Shown here one piece after another: positions 24,370-36,354 of a stretch of 64,000 nt of DNA. Within the stretch, counting starts at the first letter, position 1. Each line of letters starts with the position of its first letter. The notes beneath the pieces are model-generated. The model did not search any database and was not told the DNA's origin. It saw only the letters and a program-made list of their open reading frames with translations. Source of the DNA: Enchytraeus crypticus (taxonomy: Eukaryota; Annelida; Clitellata; Enchytraeida; Enchytraeidae); assembly GCA_905160935.1 (NCBI GenBank), contig CAJHZI010000481.1:1632501-1696500 (forward strand), read 5' to 3'. Position numbers and translations under genes: made by a program.

Positions 24370-24660
24370 ATTTACTACCGCTCTCTCTACAGCCTGGGCG
24401 GCCATTAGAGTTCAATTTACGACCACGGAACAAAACCCGCGAACACCGGAGGCACATTTCTTTTCGCCTCATGTAATTGGCTTCAATTTGCCGCCCTCTT
24501 GTTTATTTGTCTTGACTAGCTCCGCTCCATTGCAGCTCCTCCACAGTGCCTGCCTGAGACCGGCGGCGCCTGCGCCAGATGTCAGCTAGGACCAACTTCC
24601 CTTTCTTCTTCTCACTTTAGTTCCCCGGCTGAGATTATTTGAAGCTGAGCAGTTTATGAA
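24370..24660. promoter_or_regulatory. GC-richer low-repeat island, possible enhancer
   Basis: About 8 kb upstream of FoxF and clearly less AT-rich than its flanks, with no repeat family recognised. Contains a forkhead-type TGTTTATTTGTC. No open frame of note. The regulatory role is a guess from composition. Confidence 0.2.
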
Positions 24661-24710
24661 GGTGGTTCAGTGGGTAGTCTTCTGCGGGTGAGAAGAGAGG
24701 AGAGGGGAAA

Positions 24711-24893
24711 TGATTGAGAGAGAGAATAAGAGAGAGAGAGAGAGAGAGAGAAAGAGATAGATAGAGAGAGAGAGAGAGAAAGAGAGAAAGAGAGACAAAG
24801 AGGGAGAGAGAAAAAGAAACAAAGAGAGAGAGAAAGAAACAGAAACAAAGTGTAAAAAGAGAGAGAGAGAGAGAGAGAGATAGAGAGAGATGG
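24711..24893. repeat. (GA)n purine tract
   Basis: About 180 bp almost entirely of G and A on the + strand, with occasional T or C. Confidence 0.93.
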
Positions 24894-25740
24894 CGATAGA
24901 ATGGCTCAATTTCACAATTATACGTCAAGAGAGGGAGAGTTTATATTATTGCAGAATCACATACCACTATACATGTAGTACTAGATACTAGTTTAATGAA
25001 GTCAAAATTTACACACGAATTCATATCAGAAAAAATGAGTCTATCCAAACCACAAATAACACATGATTAATAAGATGTTTTTATATCTATAGGCCTACTT
25101 GCATTTCCGTGTATTTGATCTGAAACTACATATAGATCTGGTACAAATTAATATGTATTGTACTCGTACATCTTGGCTGATAAGTACGTCAAAATTATCT
25201 TCAACTTAGAGAATATTATAAATATGTTACGTTCTGATATACTGTAGACAGTTTATTGAACTTTCTACACTATTAAATTGTGATTTGGGTATATTTAAAT
25301 CTGTAAGAGTATTTTACGGTATCTGAATCTGGGATATTGGTTATAATCCTGAGGTATAACATTAACGTAAGGTTAAATTAATTTCTACATCAAGCTGGAA
25401 TTGTTTATGTATATGTTTTTAAAGTTCTTAAACTATAAACTAGCAAGTTAATGCTATTTCCGATTAGGAACGTATAAAGATGGTTTGTAAGAAATAACAT
25501 TACAGTTACCCACGTGTTCAGTAAAATATAGCCGCAGGTTTATTGACTAACAGATATTTGCCTAATATATGAAAGTCAATATTTGAATTATTTATATTCA
25601 TCTATAGTTCGGTAACCTATAAAACAGTGTACATGTTTCTAATCTTTATATTTGATGATATTAATGCATTTAAAAGAGAAATTACTCAAAATTCTAATGC
25701 CAATCATACCTCGTCCTTACTACCACTCCCACTACCTTCC

Positions 25741-25770
25741 ACCCCCCTCCCCCCCCTCTCTCTCTCTCTC
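25741..25770. repeat. Poly-C and (CT)n stretch
   Basis: CCCCCCTCCCCCCCTCTCTC-type pyrimidine run. Confidence 0.9.
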
Positions 25771-26511
25771 CGCCCGTTTTCTCATTGACACTAATTTGTA
25801 ATGCCAAACTGATCCTAATAGACATGGATATACATATGTCATTTCTGTCATTAATTTCTACAAATTAACAGAAGATGTCTTTCCGGGTGTAAAATTAAAG
25901 AGAATTTTGGGATTGCTATACACTTATCGTAAATGGCATAATTTGAAAGATTTAAATGCTCTGTTAATATTATACTAAAAGTTAACGGGTACTAAAAGTT
26001 TAAATTATAAATCTAACAATTTCAACAGACATTATGTTGAAGTTTTTTTCAACCATTCTTGAGCATTGAAGACTGATATGATAAATAAGAGAATCATATT
26101 TTCTACAAATATTCTGGTTGTTCTGTTGGATGTTCTACTCGAATTGGTATCATCGCTTAGTTAACTGGTTCTTTAGGCTCTTTTTGATTCTAATACCTAG
26201 GACCTCTAGGGAGCCAATGCTGAAATACTGACTTCTATTTCATGGATGGAAAGTAAATCTCAGCTGGGGTTAGAGATAATCAGTTAATTGTTTTTCTGCC
26301 GCCAGAGCGCGCAGCCGTATCTCAGTAGCATTAAAGCAACAAAAACAAGAGCAGCGATTGACTTTGTAATCTAATCGATATTTATCCATTGTACTTTGAT
26401 CCAATAGATATTTATCCGTTATAGGTTCATTTAATGAGAAGATTTAAAGCAGGATTTAACGTCTGTTACTGTATCACTAGCGACACTGTCAGGCAAACTC
26501 ACGTTGAGATA

Positions 26512-26575
26512 AAGCTGGTAAAGCTAAGGTTAGCGTCAGTTTCCTCACTCGAAAGCGATGTCAGTGACGGATTCG
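26512..26575 (-). mobile_element. SINE family A tail fragment
   Basis: Reverse copy of the 3' half only: AAAGCTGGTAAAGCTAAGG, GCGTCAGTTTCCTCACTCG, AAAGCGATGTCAGTGACGG. Confidence 0.75.
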
Positions 26576-27331
26576 AAGCAACAAACTCTCTCTTATAAGG
26601 CATCCAATTAATCGATCAGCTACCCGTCATACTTTGATTTTCAATTAATTAATTAATTAATTAGTTAAATATTTATTAATTCATTAATTAATTTACTCAT
26701 CTATTTGTAAGACACACAGGAAGGGCTTTGTAATCCTGGAAGAATTACTATAAATAATTCATGGCACAAAACAATATTAACAATATCTAGCAGCAATTTT
26801 TGGTGTCCAAACCAAATATTATCTAGATGTTAGGAACAATTAAGTTATACAGAAGTTCATCTCTAAACACGTTTGCGCTTCTTATGCCTCTAGAAGAAGA
26901 AAATTTAATAAATACTGGGAGAAAAAAGAAACTGACGCTAAACTAACGCTTTGTCCTACAGAAATCAGCATTTTTGGAGCAGGTATGTAACCGGTGCCAG
27001 GATTTTATTAGATTATCAAACGGTGTTAACAAGGCAACATATGTACACCAAAATATGACAATTGCATGCTTCTAATTACGACAAATCTTATGTTAGGACA
27101 AAAAATATTTTCTCAATTTTCTTAAATTGCAGATTCCACGAGTAGCACATTGCATTCCGTGTGAACGTAAATCACGCAAACTGTTAACAGGTTGTTAGCA
27201 CCGAATCACCCGTGAAGCACTTATTCCTGAATTCACAAGATCCACTTGTCGAAAACTTCTGGAAAATATAAAAGTTGTGTTGCGAACTAGAACTATTGTG
27301 AACTTTATCGTGATATTCAGGTCGATATTTT

Positions 27332-27420
27332 AAATTCTAATTTATAAAATAAAATAATTTTATAAATTAGAATATTTGAATTTTATAAATTAGAATATTT
27401 TATAAATTAGAAATATTTGT
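27332..27420. repeat. AT-rich hairpin plus direct repeats
   Basis: ATTCTAATTTATAAAAT and ATTTTATAAATTAGAAT form a hairpin. The right arm motif then recurs twice more in tandem up to 27415. Confidence 0.8.
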
Positions 27421-28356
27421 CAATAAAAGAAATAAATAGTCAAGTTAATGCTCTGTTACAAATTTGATGTTGACTTTATCTAGATGCACATTAAAATGTT
27501 AAGCCAAAACGGTAAGCCTAACTTCAAGAAAAATTACAACAGCACGAATAACGATATCAGTGTTTTCAGCGACAACATCAAATATCATCAAGTTAAACTG
27601 AGCAGAGAAGAATACCAAATGCGTATTGTTAAATTACAATCCGAAAATGAGTCATAGTAAGGAACGAGTATTGGAGAAATTTTAGTTTCCTTACATATAA
27701 TTATTATTCTAGATACAAATCTTAAGAAATATTATGAAATTGAAAATAAATGCGCATTTAATAAGAATTTAACTTACAACTAATTCTTAACCAGGAGACA
27801 ACCATGACAATAGTCTTACAAAACGCTATTTTATCAAAAAATTCAAAAAAATTCAATTAAAGAAACAGTACGCATCACCGACTCATATGATACTGCTTTG
27901 ATTACAAACAGAAATCTTCACATAGAAAAGTTCTATCGGAATGCATTACTCCAAAATTCAGTAATGCAATGAGTTCAAGTACCTGCCCGACCGTACTTTC
28001 TTTAATCTCCGCCAATTTGCTTCTGGTAATACTTGGGCTGGGCTACTTTAACCCTCAAGTGAAAAATCTGGAAGTACAATGCTCGGATTGTTCGGTAGTC
28101 GCTTTCACGATCGTACCTTCAAGTCACTAGTCATCGGTGGAAATTTCAAAGAAATCCAAGCCATTTAAATCTTCACATCTTCCACTATCGCTAAATGAAC
28201 GGCTGCTGGTGCTGCAGTTGTTGCTGTTGCGCGAAGTTTTTCTGAACAACCTTTTGCTGCAGTGCCTCTGCAATTGTCGGAAATGAAAATGAAGCAAATA
28301 CTAACACCAGTTTAGTATCTCGATAGAATGTTCTTGACGGACATACACATTTGAAT

Positions 28357-28422
28357 TTGGATTTGAACCCCGCAGTGCTGATGTGCAGTCGTATGCGCTA
28401 ACGATGATGCTACATGATCCCA
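28357..28422 (-). mobile_element. SINE family A head, diverged
   Basis: GGATTTGAACCCCGCAGTG followed by GATGTGCAGTCG and CGCTAACGATG resembles the reversed tRNA-like head. The tail is absent. Confidence 0.4.
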
Positions 28423-28939
28423 CAATTGATAAAACTTAGAATTTTGCATATTTCAGTATCATGTGCATGCTTATGATTACAACTGTTTTATTTTGTTTAT
28501 CGTTATTGCTTGCAGATTTGTTTTAGAAAGGCACGCAGTAAATACGTGATTTCTGGTAACTTAAATTGGTTAAGAATTTGGTTTTTATTTTTAGATTTGT
28601 GAAGGATCCACCATAACAAGCCATTTTTGCTATTCTCTTTGTTGTAAGAAATCCCTGTAAAGTTTGCGTTGTATCTTCAACCTTATTTAGAAGTACCGAG
28701 AAAATTTGACATAAACATATTAAATAAAGTAGTCTGTAAAATTTAAAATTTTTTCAAAAGAACGCAATTATATAATATATGTACTTACTTTACATATCAA
28801 TGTGTTGTTGTATTTTGTCATTCATTTCGTGGTCTAGGCATATCCCAGTTTATTAAACCTTCATCGTATAAAAGATTTAGAAAAGATGTAATTTCTAATT
28901 AGCGAAATTATTGCAAACTTAGCCTTGAAAGGGTCAACA

Positions 28940-29020
28940 TATTTTATCAAGCGCGTTTTTCCTGGCATCGCCTAGCGACGAGGCAACGGACGTTAAACCC
29001 TCAGTGCTATGTAGTTGTAG
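28940..29020 (+). mobile_element. SINE 3' end with GGACGTTAAAC motif
   Basis: GCATCGCCTAGCGACGAGGC followed by AACGGACGTTAAACCCTC has the terminal motif shared by the CR1-like LINE and family E. The head is not clear. Confidence 0.35.
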
Positions 29021-29494
29021 CAGTTGAGAGGAGTCAGATCGAGCTGTATGTAGGTGAGAGGTAACGGTTGTTACCCGGGGGCCATGTTAACGTTCGACAG
29101 GTCTCGAGGTTAGGCTCTGATCGACGGTCTAGTCGACTAAATACCTCTGGTAGGTTACCGAATATCTGAGAGAATCGGTGCGAATTCGAATCTTGGTGAT
29201 ACGCAAGAACAATCATTTGCATAAATTGTAATTTTTGTGAAAAAGAAATTGACGATGATGCTTTGCAAAAATGAAATAAATTTTATTAAAGTAAAATATT
29301 AATTAATAGAATTTATTTAATGAAAGGACTAACTAGCCATTAAGTAGATAATTGGGACATCTATAACTTATATTTGTATCTTTAGTATTTGCTTATTTTT
29401 AATGCAGTTTTATTTGTTGCAATGCACTGTTATTTTGTGATTATTCTAGATAACTACCACGTCTTGGTGGTTTAATAAGGATTCATATATAACC

Positions 29495-29585
29495 ATGCCC
29501 TGGCTGGACTCAATAGCTCGAGTGTGTCGAGTCGTCTTGAAGAGAAGCCCTGTGCTTCTGAACCTTGACGTTAAACACACTACAA
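29495..29585 (+). mobile_element. SINE-like fragment ending TGACGTTAAAC
   Basis: CTGGACTCAATAGCTCGAG through GTCGAGTCGTCTTG to CTTGACGTTAAACACAC. The A-box-like start and the shared terminal motif suggest a short retroposon. Support is limited. Confidence 0.3.
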
Positions 29586-29889
29586 TCTTGACTCAATAAC
29601 TTCCGCCTTCAGAGCCTTCAGATTTCAAAGTACTTCTGAAATTTATTGATATGAATGCGCCTTGAAATTCTTTATATGTACCCTAAATTAATTAAATTTC
29701 TGATTTATATTTCAATTATATATTGAGCGCCAGTTTTTTCTCAAATTTATTCAATCGAATTTGTAAACATTTAATTTAATATTTGTCATCAGAACTCATT
29801 CCAAGTAGATTTAGTTGCCTCTTTCTATTTATTGTATAGAAGTTTTACATAGTTTTATAGTTTTAATTACTTTCATGCAGAATTACATG

Positions 29890-30000
29890 TACATTAAAAT
29901 GATGTTTTTTTATTCGGTAGCAAAAATGTAATAATAATAACAGTAACAACAATTAGAGTGCTGCAGTCATCAATGACAACATCGAGCACTATTGAGACAA
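29890..30000 (-). mobile_element. Repeat with (TTG)n tail, copy 1
   Basis: Shares the segment AATTAGAGTGCT...TCATGACAACAT...GAGCACT with 52200-52270 and ends in AAC/AAT triplets on the + strand. It reads as the 3' end of a LINE or SINE on the - strand. The family is not identified. Confidence 0.5.
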
Positions 30001-30373
30001 AATCAAGCCGGCGAGCAAAAAGAATGTTCAAAAACGGTGCAAATTCCAAAATCCGGAAAATCAGTCCAAAGTAATGCTTAAATGATGTAATTACATTTAA
30101 ACACGTGCGCATGTAATATATGAAAATAAAGTCCATAACAAATCTATACATGTATATATCCTGTCTAATGCGTGGCTTTAAAACAACGAACTTTAGGACT
30201 ACAGGTGGATAACTTGCTTGAGACGGGTGCAGACAGATATCTCTATTTCGCACGTGTCTTGATATATCAGCGTAGGTAAGTATAATATCTTCCACCGACT
30301 CGCACGTTTTGGAATCATAATCATCCGATATAATATAAATCCCACTTTCTCCATCCATCCAAGGATCATACAA
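29894..30373 (-). other. Open reading frame, 159 codons, unrecognised; probably chance
   Basis: Reads from MYDPWMDGESG through an acidic, hydrophilic first half into a hydrophobic second half. The second half overlaps a repeat that recurs at 52195-52275 (read there as NVVMDDSSTLILLLL). No domain is recognised. The first half (30170-30373) is not an obvious repeat and has more gene-like composition, so a short exon cannot be excluded. The reverse strand of this block also carries the CCAAT boxes of the candidate promoter. Confidence 0.12.
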
Positions 30374-30404
30374 ATAGTTACACAGAACCCGATCCGGATG
30401 CTCA

Positions 30405-30648
30405 CACGCTATTGGTCGGCATTTCAGTAGAATTCCTCAACTGAGACTTTGATTGGTACGGATAACTCCGCCCACTTGAGTAGCAGCGGTTGTTGATGCT
30501 TGAAGCTGCTGCTGCAACAGCTATTTTGCTCTGCTCTAAAGCAATGGAATTCTAAATCTATAATAATTACAGAATCGCTAAAACATCTTTCTAGCGATCG
30601 TAGTGCCAGTAATTCCAAAGTCTAGCTTTATCAGATATCTGATTCTAA
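30405..30648 (+). promoter_or_regulatory. Candidate FoxF promoter and non-coding first exon
   Basis: Two reversed CCAAT boxes (ATTGG at 30411-30415 and 30452-30456) and a GC box CCGCCCA (30468-30474) cluster in a GC-richer island about 2.1 kb upstream of the FoxF ATG. A TATAATAA-like element follows near 30559, and a donor-like CTAA|GTAAGA ends the block at 30648. With the acceptor-like site at 32530 this makes a coherent promoter, 5' UTR exon and intron model. It is inference from short motifs only. Confidence 0.22.
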
Positions 30649-31142
30649 GTAAGACAAATTCTTAAAACTCTCTGACTAGTGTTTAAGTAGAATTCGTACT
30701 TGGATTAGTTTAATAAATGGTCAATGCTCAGCAATATTATTAAAATGTGACGACAATATACCGAGATTTATAGTTAAATTAAATTTGGCTATTTTATGGC
30801 TAAAGGAATCATAGATTAGTTGTATCATAACGCAAATTACAATTTACAGACTTCGACTGGTATAGGCCTACTATTTGTTAATGATAATAAAAGTATGTAG
30901 ATAACTTTCATATTTTCATAATTTTTCAGAATTGCAAAATTGCCATATATAGGCTATGAAGATACTTTTATACATGCCTCCTTTTGACTGGAAGAAATTA
31001 CTTGTAAGAAAATAGGCCTGCAGCTTAATCTGTTTAACTTTCAACTGTTCAATTTAATTGGTAGGCCAAATAATAAAATATAGAGCGATTAAAAGTTAAA
31101 GCTTAACTTGACTTCGGATTTCTGTCCATAATGTATTCAAAT

Positions 31143-31236
31143 GGCAGAGCGAGGCCTGGATTTAAACCCTGCACATTCTGATCTGCAGTCGAAGCAATTA
31201 ACCGGTCACAGTTCTGGCTTAGCCAATCGGCCAGCA
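31143..31236 (-). mobile_element. SINE family A head, diverged
   Basis: Contains GCCTGGATTTAAACCCTGCA, CATTCTGATCTGCAGTCG and a trailing AGCCAATCGGCC that recalls the reversed A-box side. Only the head remains. Confidence 0.5.
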
Positions 31237-31434
31237 TTTGAAATTATATTGAAGATTGAAGAAAACTTTAATTTTATACAACAGAAATACCATAGTATTT
31301 CTGCAGGTTCCTAAGGCTTTTAACCTTAGATTTGTTAATCAAGCCGATTTATTGTAATTATATTTAGTTTCTCTTTAGTTTCTATTTAGTATTTAATTCG
31401 ATTTAGTGCAAAAGACATCCATTTACATAAATAC

Positions 31435-31435
<1 letters not shown>

Positions 31436-31490
<55 letters not shown>

Positions 31491-31548
31491 TATACATATA
31501 TATATTTTAACCTTTTAACTATAAAATATATATATACAGTATATATAT

Positions 31549-31615
<67 letters not shown>

Positions 31616-31845
31616 GGAGAGTGTTGGGAATGTCAGAGACGCGAATGTAAGACTTCAGGGTTCACGTCTGCTTGCCTTCGGCCATCGAAATCTTTCCTTC
31701 AGCTCTACACCCGTCCGCTGACCTGAGTTTATCGCCTAAAAATTTACAAGTGCGCTCAAAATGCTGCGATAAATGGACAGTTGTTCTGATAAGTAATACG
31801 GTCGACCCATAACTTCCTTAGAAAATTTTTGAACTATTATCACAT

Positions 31846-31897
<52 letters not shown>

Positions 31898-31942
31898 CTA
31901 CACATATATATATACTGTATATATGCATATATATAAATATAA

Positions 31943-31973
<31 letters not shown>

Positions 31974-31980
31974 TATAACA
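31436..31980. repeat. Three (TA)n tracts upstream of FoxF
   Basis: (TA)n at 31436-31500, 31525-31616 and 31848-31980. The 230 bp between the second and third (31617-31847) is ordinary-complexity, GC-richer sequence with no gene recognised. The cluster ends about 560 bp before the FoxF ATG. Confidence 0.93.
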
Positions 31981-32542
31981 TATATATGTAAATTTTTTCG
32001 GCTGTTGTCTATATAGATATGGAATTTGAGTGGTTGTGGTAAAAATTGATAATTCTGTAGTTTAACAACGGCTCTTTATAAACTGATCTATCGAGTATCT
32101 ATACTACTTATCTTAAATAAATATTGAGATAGTTAATGCTGCATAAATAACTGAATAACTATTAATATTAATTGAATAACTATTCATTTAAGCATGAATA
32201 GTTTTTTAGTCATTTATATATGCTGAGTTATAGTTGTTTATGCATTGTTATGCTATTTACAGTTATCTATTTATATTTAACTGCAAATGGTTGTAGATGT
32301 TCGGATGTATATTGTAAAGTAGGCCCCTACAATTAAATTTTATCTAATGTACGTATACCATCAAAAATCATTAATTGAACAATAATATGCAACGCATAGT
32401 ATCTGATCTATTCTGCGCTGTAAAACTTTTATTCCCGTAAGTTTATTAAAATTAATATCTGCATTTATAGATAGCCATTAACTACGGAAAAATTAAACTC
32501 CTTCATTTCTCTGGATATTTTAACTCTTAGTTTCGCTGACCA
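31981..32542 (+). other. FoxF immediate 5' flank
   Basis: AT-rich. No clear TATA/CCAAT arrangement just before the ATG, and an acceptor-like end at 32530. Either 5' UTR or intron. Confidence 0.4.
32500..32530 (+). promoter_or_regulatory. FoxF: Possible 3' splice site of a 5' UTR intron
   Basis: A pyrimidine-rich stretch ends TTTTAACTCTTAG at 32530, just 12 nt before the FoxF ATG. It looks like an acceptor that would place a non-coding first exon upstream. A candidate donor CTAA|GTAAGA is at 30648/30649. Nothing in the sequence proves either is used. Confidence 0.3.
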
Positions 32543-34487
32543 ATGTCGATGGAGAGTAATACGCATCAATACTTAGAACATATACGTCACAGTGTAATGC
32601 CGTCTTTTTCTAGCTTCTCTCAACTTGAAGCAAAATCGGACTATTTTTCACAAAACAGAAACGATTATCACAACATAAAATCTGACTACAGTTTTCCAGC
32701 GAAATCGCAGGATTACGCAGACTACAAACCTGATTACATTGGCGGAATAAAATCCAATCATATCGGATATGGACATTCAGAATTACCGCCTATTCCTATC
32801 TCTCAGTCTCAGCCTTTATCCCAATTCCAGAGAAACTTCTCCAGCAGGGAAGTGGCAGGCGAAAATAGCGACAATGTGAAGATGGATTCATCCAGCTGTG
32901 CCGCATACAGTTCGAATCCCAGAAGAGATCCTGGCCGAGGTGAAATTAAACCATTTTCTCCGAAACACATGGAGAAAATGGAAAAAGAAGAAGAAGATGG
33001 AGAAAGTGAAGAGGAAGATGATGATGGAGCTCCGTTAGTTTCTCCACCAGCCAGGGCGGGGGAAGGCGACGAAGGTGATTCTGGAAAGAAATCAAACGGG
33101 TCGGTCGCTCCAGCCGCATCGGCACGAAAGAACGAGAAGCCTCCATATTCCTACATAGCCCTCATTGTGATGGCCATCCAATCAGCGCCAACCAAGCGCT
33201 GCACTCTGAGCGATATCTACCAGTTCTTGCAGCAGAAGTTTCCCTTCTTTAGAGGCTCCTACCACGGCTGGAAAAATTCAGTTAGACACAACCTGTCGTT
33301 GAACGAGTGTTTCATAAAGCTACCTAAAGGACTCGGACGTCCGGGAAAAGGTCACTACTGGACGATTGATCCATCGGCGGAATTCATGTTTGAAGAGGGA
33401 TCGTTTAGAAGGCGGCCGAGGGGATTCAGAAGGAAATGCCAAGCGTTGAAACCGTTTGGAATGTTGGGAGCGATGACCGGAAGTGGATCAGGACCTGTTG
33501 GGATGTTCGGATCGTCTCAGTATGATTTGTTTCACCAGCATCCTTCCTCTCTGACACACAGTGGAAGGATGGTCATGCATGGAATGGCTCTTCAAGGGAT
33601 CTCGTCCGTTGCCCAGCAATCCCTAACTGGAGGATCATTTTACGGAAGCAGCTTGCATTACGGATCACAGGATATGCGCTCTGGTGATTGTGGAACGGGA
33701 CTTCAGCTTCAGTACGATACAGCCAGTTCAATGGCAGCCAAATCAAGTTCCTTCTACGCAGCAGCTGCAGCAAATGGTTTTTCTGTTCCTTCAGGGGCGT
33801 TCCATCATCACCAACAGCAAGTCTTTAACGCCATCTGCCCGCCACTAAACATCGGGGGTCAGGGAGGCATTGGCAGCGCAAATGGAGGACACTCAATGGA
33901 GTATAACAGCGCCACACACGACCTAATGCCGTCCTATAATTCTAGTTGTTCACTCGCAGCCATGTGTAACGGTAATAAAAATAACTCTAATATAAATTCA
34001 AACGACACCAGCACCCCACATCAACCATACGACTGTCCCCCACCACCCTCCGGCAGCTCACCGTTGGCAGCTATGACGCCCACCAGTTACTCCACCACCA
34101 CAGGCACAAGCAGCATATTTCCATCCATGCAGTATCCGTACAACACGGACGTCGAGTCCGGGAACGGGTCCTACGATACTCAGGGACTCCAGTGGGGCGG
34201 AAGTCTCGTGTCCTCGGCAGTCCTTTCCATGCCGTCCTCAGTTATTGTCAGACGACCTCATATAAAGCAGCAGCCGGTCAGTCCCGGGGCCTCCTCTACC
34301 AGAAGATCTCCTCTAGACTGCATGGATGACGCTGGGTCACAGATGACGTCATATCAGACAGGAAGTGGCGGCGGAAGTAGAAATACTGGATTGGGATTGC
34401 GAGGGGTTGGAAGTGAGAGTGTGATCAGTCATGTAAATAACGGGTCAACCACTCGTGGGGGTGGAAATTGCGAAATGAAATCCGAAG
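32543..34487 (+). CDS. FoxF: FoxF forkhead transcription factor, coding exon 1
   Basis: Encodes residues 1-648 plus the first base of codon 649 of a nuclear DNA-binding protein. FoxF proteins are known regulators of visceral and splanchnic mesoderm. The forkhead domain spans about residues 199-292: it opens with [15 protein letters not shown], the recognition helix is [17 protein letters not shown] (from residue 243), and wing 2 follows [16 protein letters not shown]. The basic extension [16 protein letters not shown] is the FoxF class signature. Upstream is a Ser/Tyr-rich N-terminus and an acidic run (about 143-161). Downstream is a low-complexity Ser/Gly/His/Gln region. HIKQQPVSP at 573-581 resembles the IKQQPLSP motif of vertebrate FOXF1. 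An in-frame TGA at 32537-32539 lies just before the ATG, so the start is this ATG or the one two codons later. Unspliced, the frame stops at 34502-34504 (653 residues). The AAG|GTTTGT donor at 34487/34488 matches exon 2 in phase. The class call is very secure. Confidence 0.96.
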
Positions 34488-34713
34488 GTTTGTATCACGT
34501 TTAATATAGACATTAAAAAAATCTCTATAAAATATAGAATCAAGCATTATGCTTGTATCCAGAATAAGTGCATGTCACAAGCTTTACCTGCGAGTAAAAT
34601 GTTGAATGAGAGTTGACTGGATTGTCTGGACATACAATCTGAATGAATTAAAGAGTCTTTCTCAAGAAATTGTCTATAGAGTACACACATTTACAACATA
34701 TACATTTCGTATA

Positions 34714-34715
34714 TA

Positions 34716-34784
<69 letters not shown>
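34714..34784. repeat. (TA)n tract
   Basis: About 70 bp, 200 bp into the FoxF intron. Confidence 0.95.
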
Positions 34785-34788
<4 letters not shown>

Positions 34789-35167
34789 CTAGGCCTAAAT
34801 ATTTCCGTTGAAACGCTTTATCCGTTCGTAAGAAAAATTTTAATAACCATTTCTGCACGCACTAAAGATGTGGCTGTATGGTCATTTAACTACAAAACTG
34901 TTGTTTTAACTCTTATATACGTGAGATGCAATCATGCGGTGAGTCCGAGGTATTTCTGTGATATAGCCCACCTGTAGGTCCGCTTACATGCATATAATAC
35001 AGCTATCGTCAGAGCCCTTATTACTCGGGCATATGCTACTGCTGTATTTATGCTACTGTTTTACGTGTTTTATAAATGTTTGAAAATGTAAGCAAGATCA
35101 GTTGCTAATTTTTAAGTTAATATTTTGCTTTTTAATATTTATATTTCGGCCTACATATATTGTAAAT

Positions 35168-35515
35168 GTATAAGTGGTTACGGAGGAGAATAGAGAGGAT
35201 TAACTGGACGCAGAAGTTTACAATTGAGGAATTATGGAGAGAGTTGGTACAGATAGACAGTTCATAAATGTATTAAGAAATAGTAAGAGCAGTTGGATAG
35301 GACACATTCTAAGGGGGGGGGGAGTCTATTAAAAGAGGCCATAGAAGGTAGCATGGAAGCAAATAGAGGCAGAGGCAGGCCAAGATTAAGAATGTTAACT
35401 ATAGATGATAGATTCACTCATATATGGATATGAAGAGCAAAGCGGAACACTGAGAACAGTGGATGCTTTATATGCCATGCACCTGCCAGTAGGCAGTGCC
35501 CTATGATAGAGATAT
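35168..35515 (+). mobile_element. RTE-like LINE 3' fragment in FoxF intron
   Basis: Encodes remnants of the LINE C-terminus: MERVGTDRQFINVLRN, then SWIGHILRGGG and NRGRGRPRLRM, broken by stops and by a G8 run near 35318. It ends CCTGCCAGTAGGCAGTGCCC, the same 3' terminus as the 17-kb copy, and is directly followed by a family B SINE fragment. Confidence 0.78.
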
Positions 35516-35532
35516 TATAATATTAACTTGGT

Positions 35533-35702
35533 TCGTGAGCGTTTTTGCTCCAGAAATTGCTACAAATTTTTGTAAACAAATGGAAGCGTTTTTAGGGGAT
35601 TAAATAATGCTATGGCGTGGGACAGAGAGGAATTGTGAGGGTCTATTTGTATCCGACCCTAGTTAGTAGTTTATTCAGGGGAATATGATGATGTGATGAT
35701 AG
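35533..35702 (+). mobile_element. SINE family B, 5'-truncated
   Basis: TTGCTCCAGAAATTGCTAC, GGGACAGAGAGGAATTG, ATCCGACCCTAGTTAGTAG and a GATGATGTGATGAT tail. It abuts the RTE-like fragment that ends at 35515. Confidence 0.75.
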
Positions 35703-36354
35703 CGTAGATAACAATTGCAGGATACGATATATTTGATGGTGCGGTTTTTTAATGGATTAAAACAGTCACTAAGGAAACTGAAAGTACTCTATAAATCATA
35801 TTTTCTTTTGTATACTTACTAGATTTATTTTGCACATAAATTCGTTAAACTACATATAATTTCACAAGAATGACTATGGTTTCGACTCTTAAATACACCG
35901 GCTGCGACTCTATCTCTTATTAACTACGAAAGTATGCTACCAACTTAGCTATTCAATTACAACTGTCTTAACTGAGCCAGAAATTAATTTTCACATCTAA
36001 CCATCTGGTGACGACTTCGTTAGCAAGTTTCTGCTGATCTTAATTATGTTTTGACTTGACGACGTAATGGAAAGTTTTAGGTTACTAATCCTGTCAGAGA
36101 AATAAAATCAGGCTTATCCCTCGTTCATTGCCGAGTTGCAATGTACTTTTCTGATTTATCTAAATAAAGTTCAGAACGAATCTTGTATTAGAATATTTTG
36201 CACTAATTTAACTTTAGTTTTGTTGAGTCAGGCAGTACAGTTATGAAGTATATAATGATTAAGTTTATATCATGTAGAGATATCTACATTTCAATTGTGG
36301 CCCGTTATACGTGGATGGTTAGAGCATGAAGATAGTTTTTTGTTTTCTTTTTGA

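Larger units (their letters stand above)
24894..28356. other. Intergenic, mostly featureless
   Basis: AT-rich. Besides the poly-C/CT run, the SINE tail at 26.5 kb and the hairpin at 27.3 kb, nothing is recognised. Confidence 0.6.

Noticed and set aside
32946-33773. Antisense frames over FoxF exon 1
   Set aside because: Shadows of the forkhead coding exon.
34502-34504. This stop as the true end of FoxF
   Set aside because: A consensus donor lies 15 nt before it, and a phase-matched GC-rich exon exists downstream. Kept only as a possible isoform.
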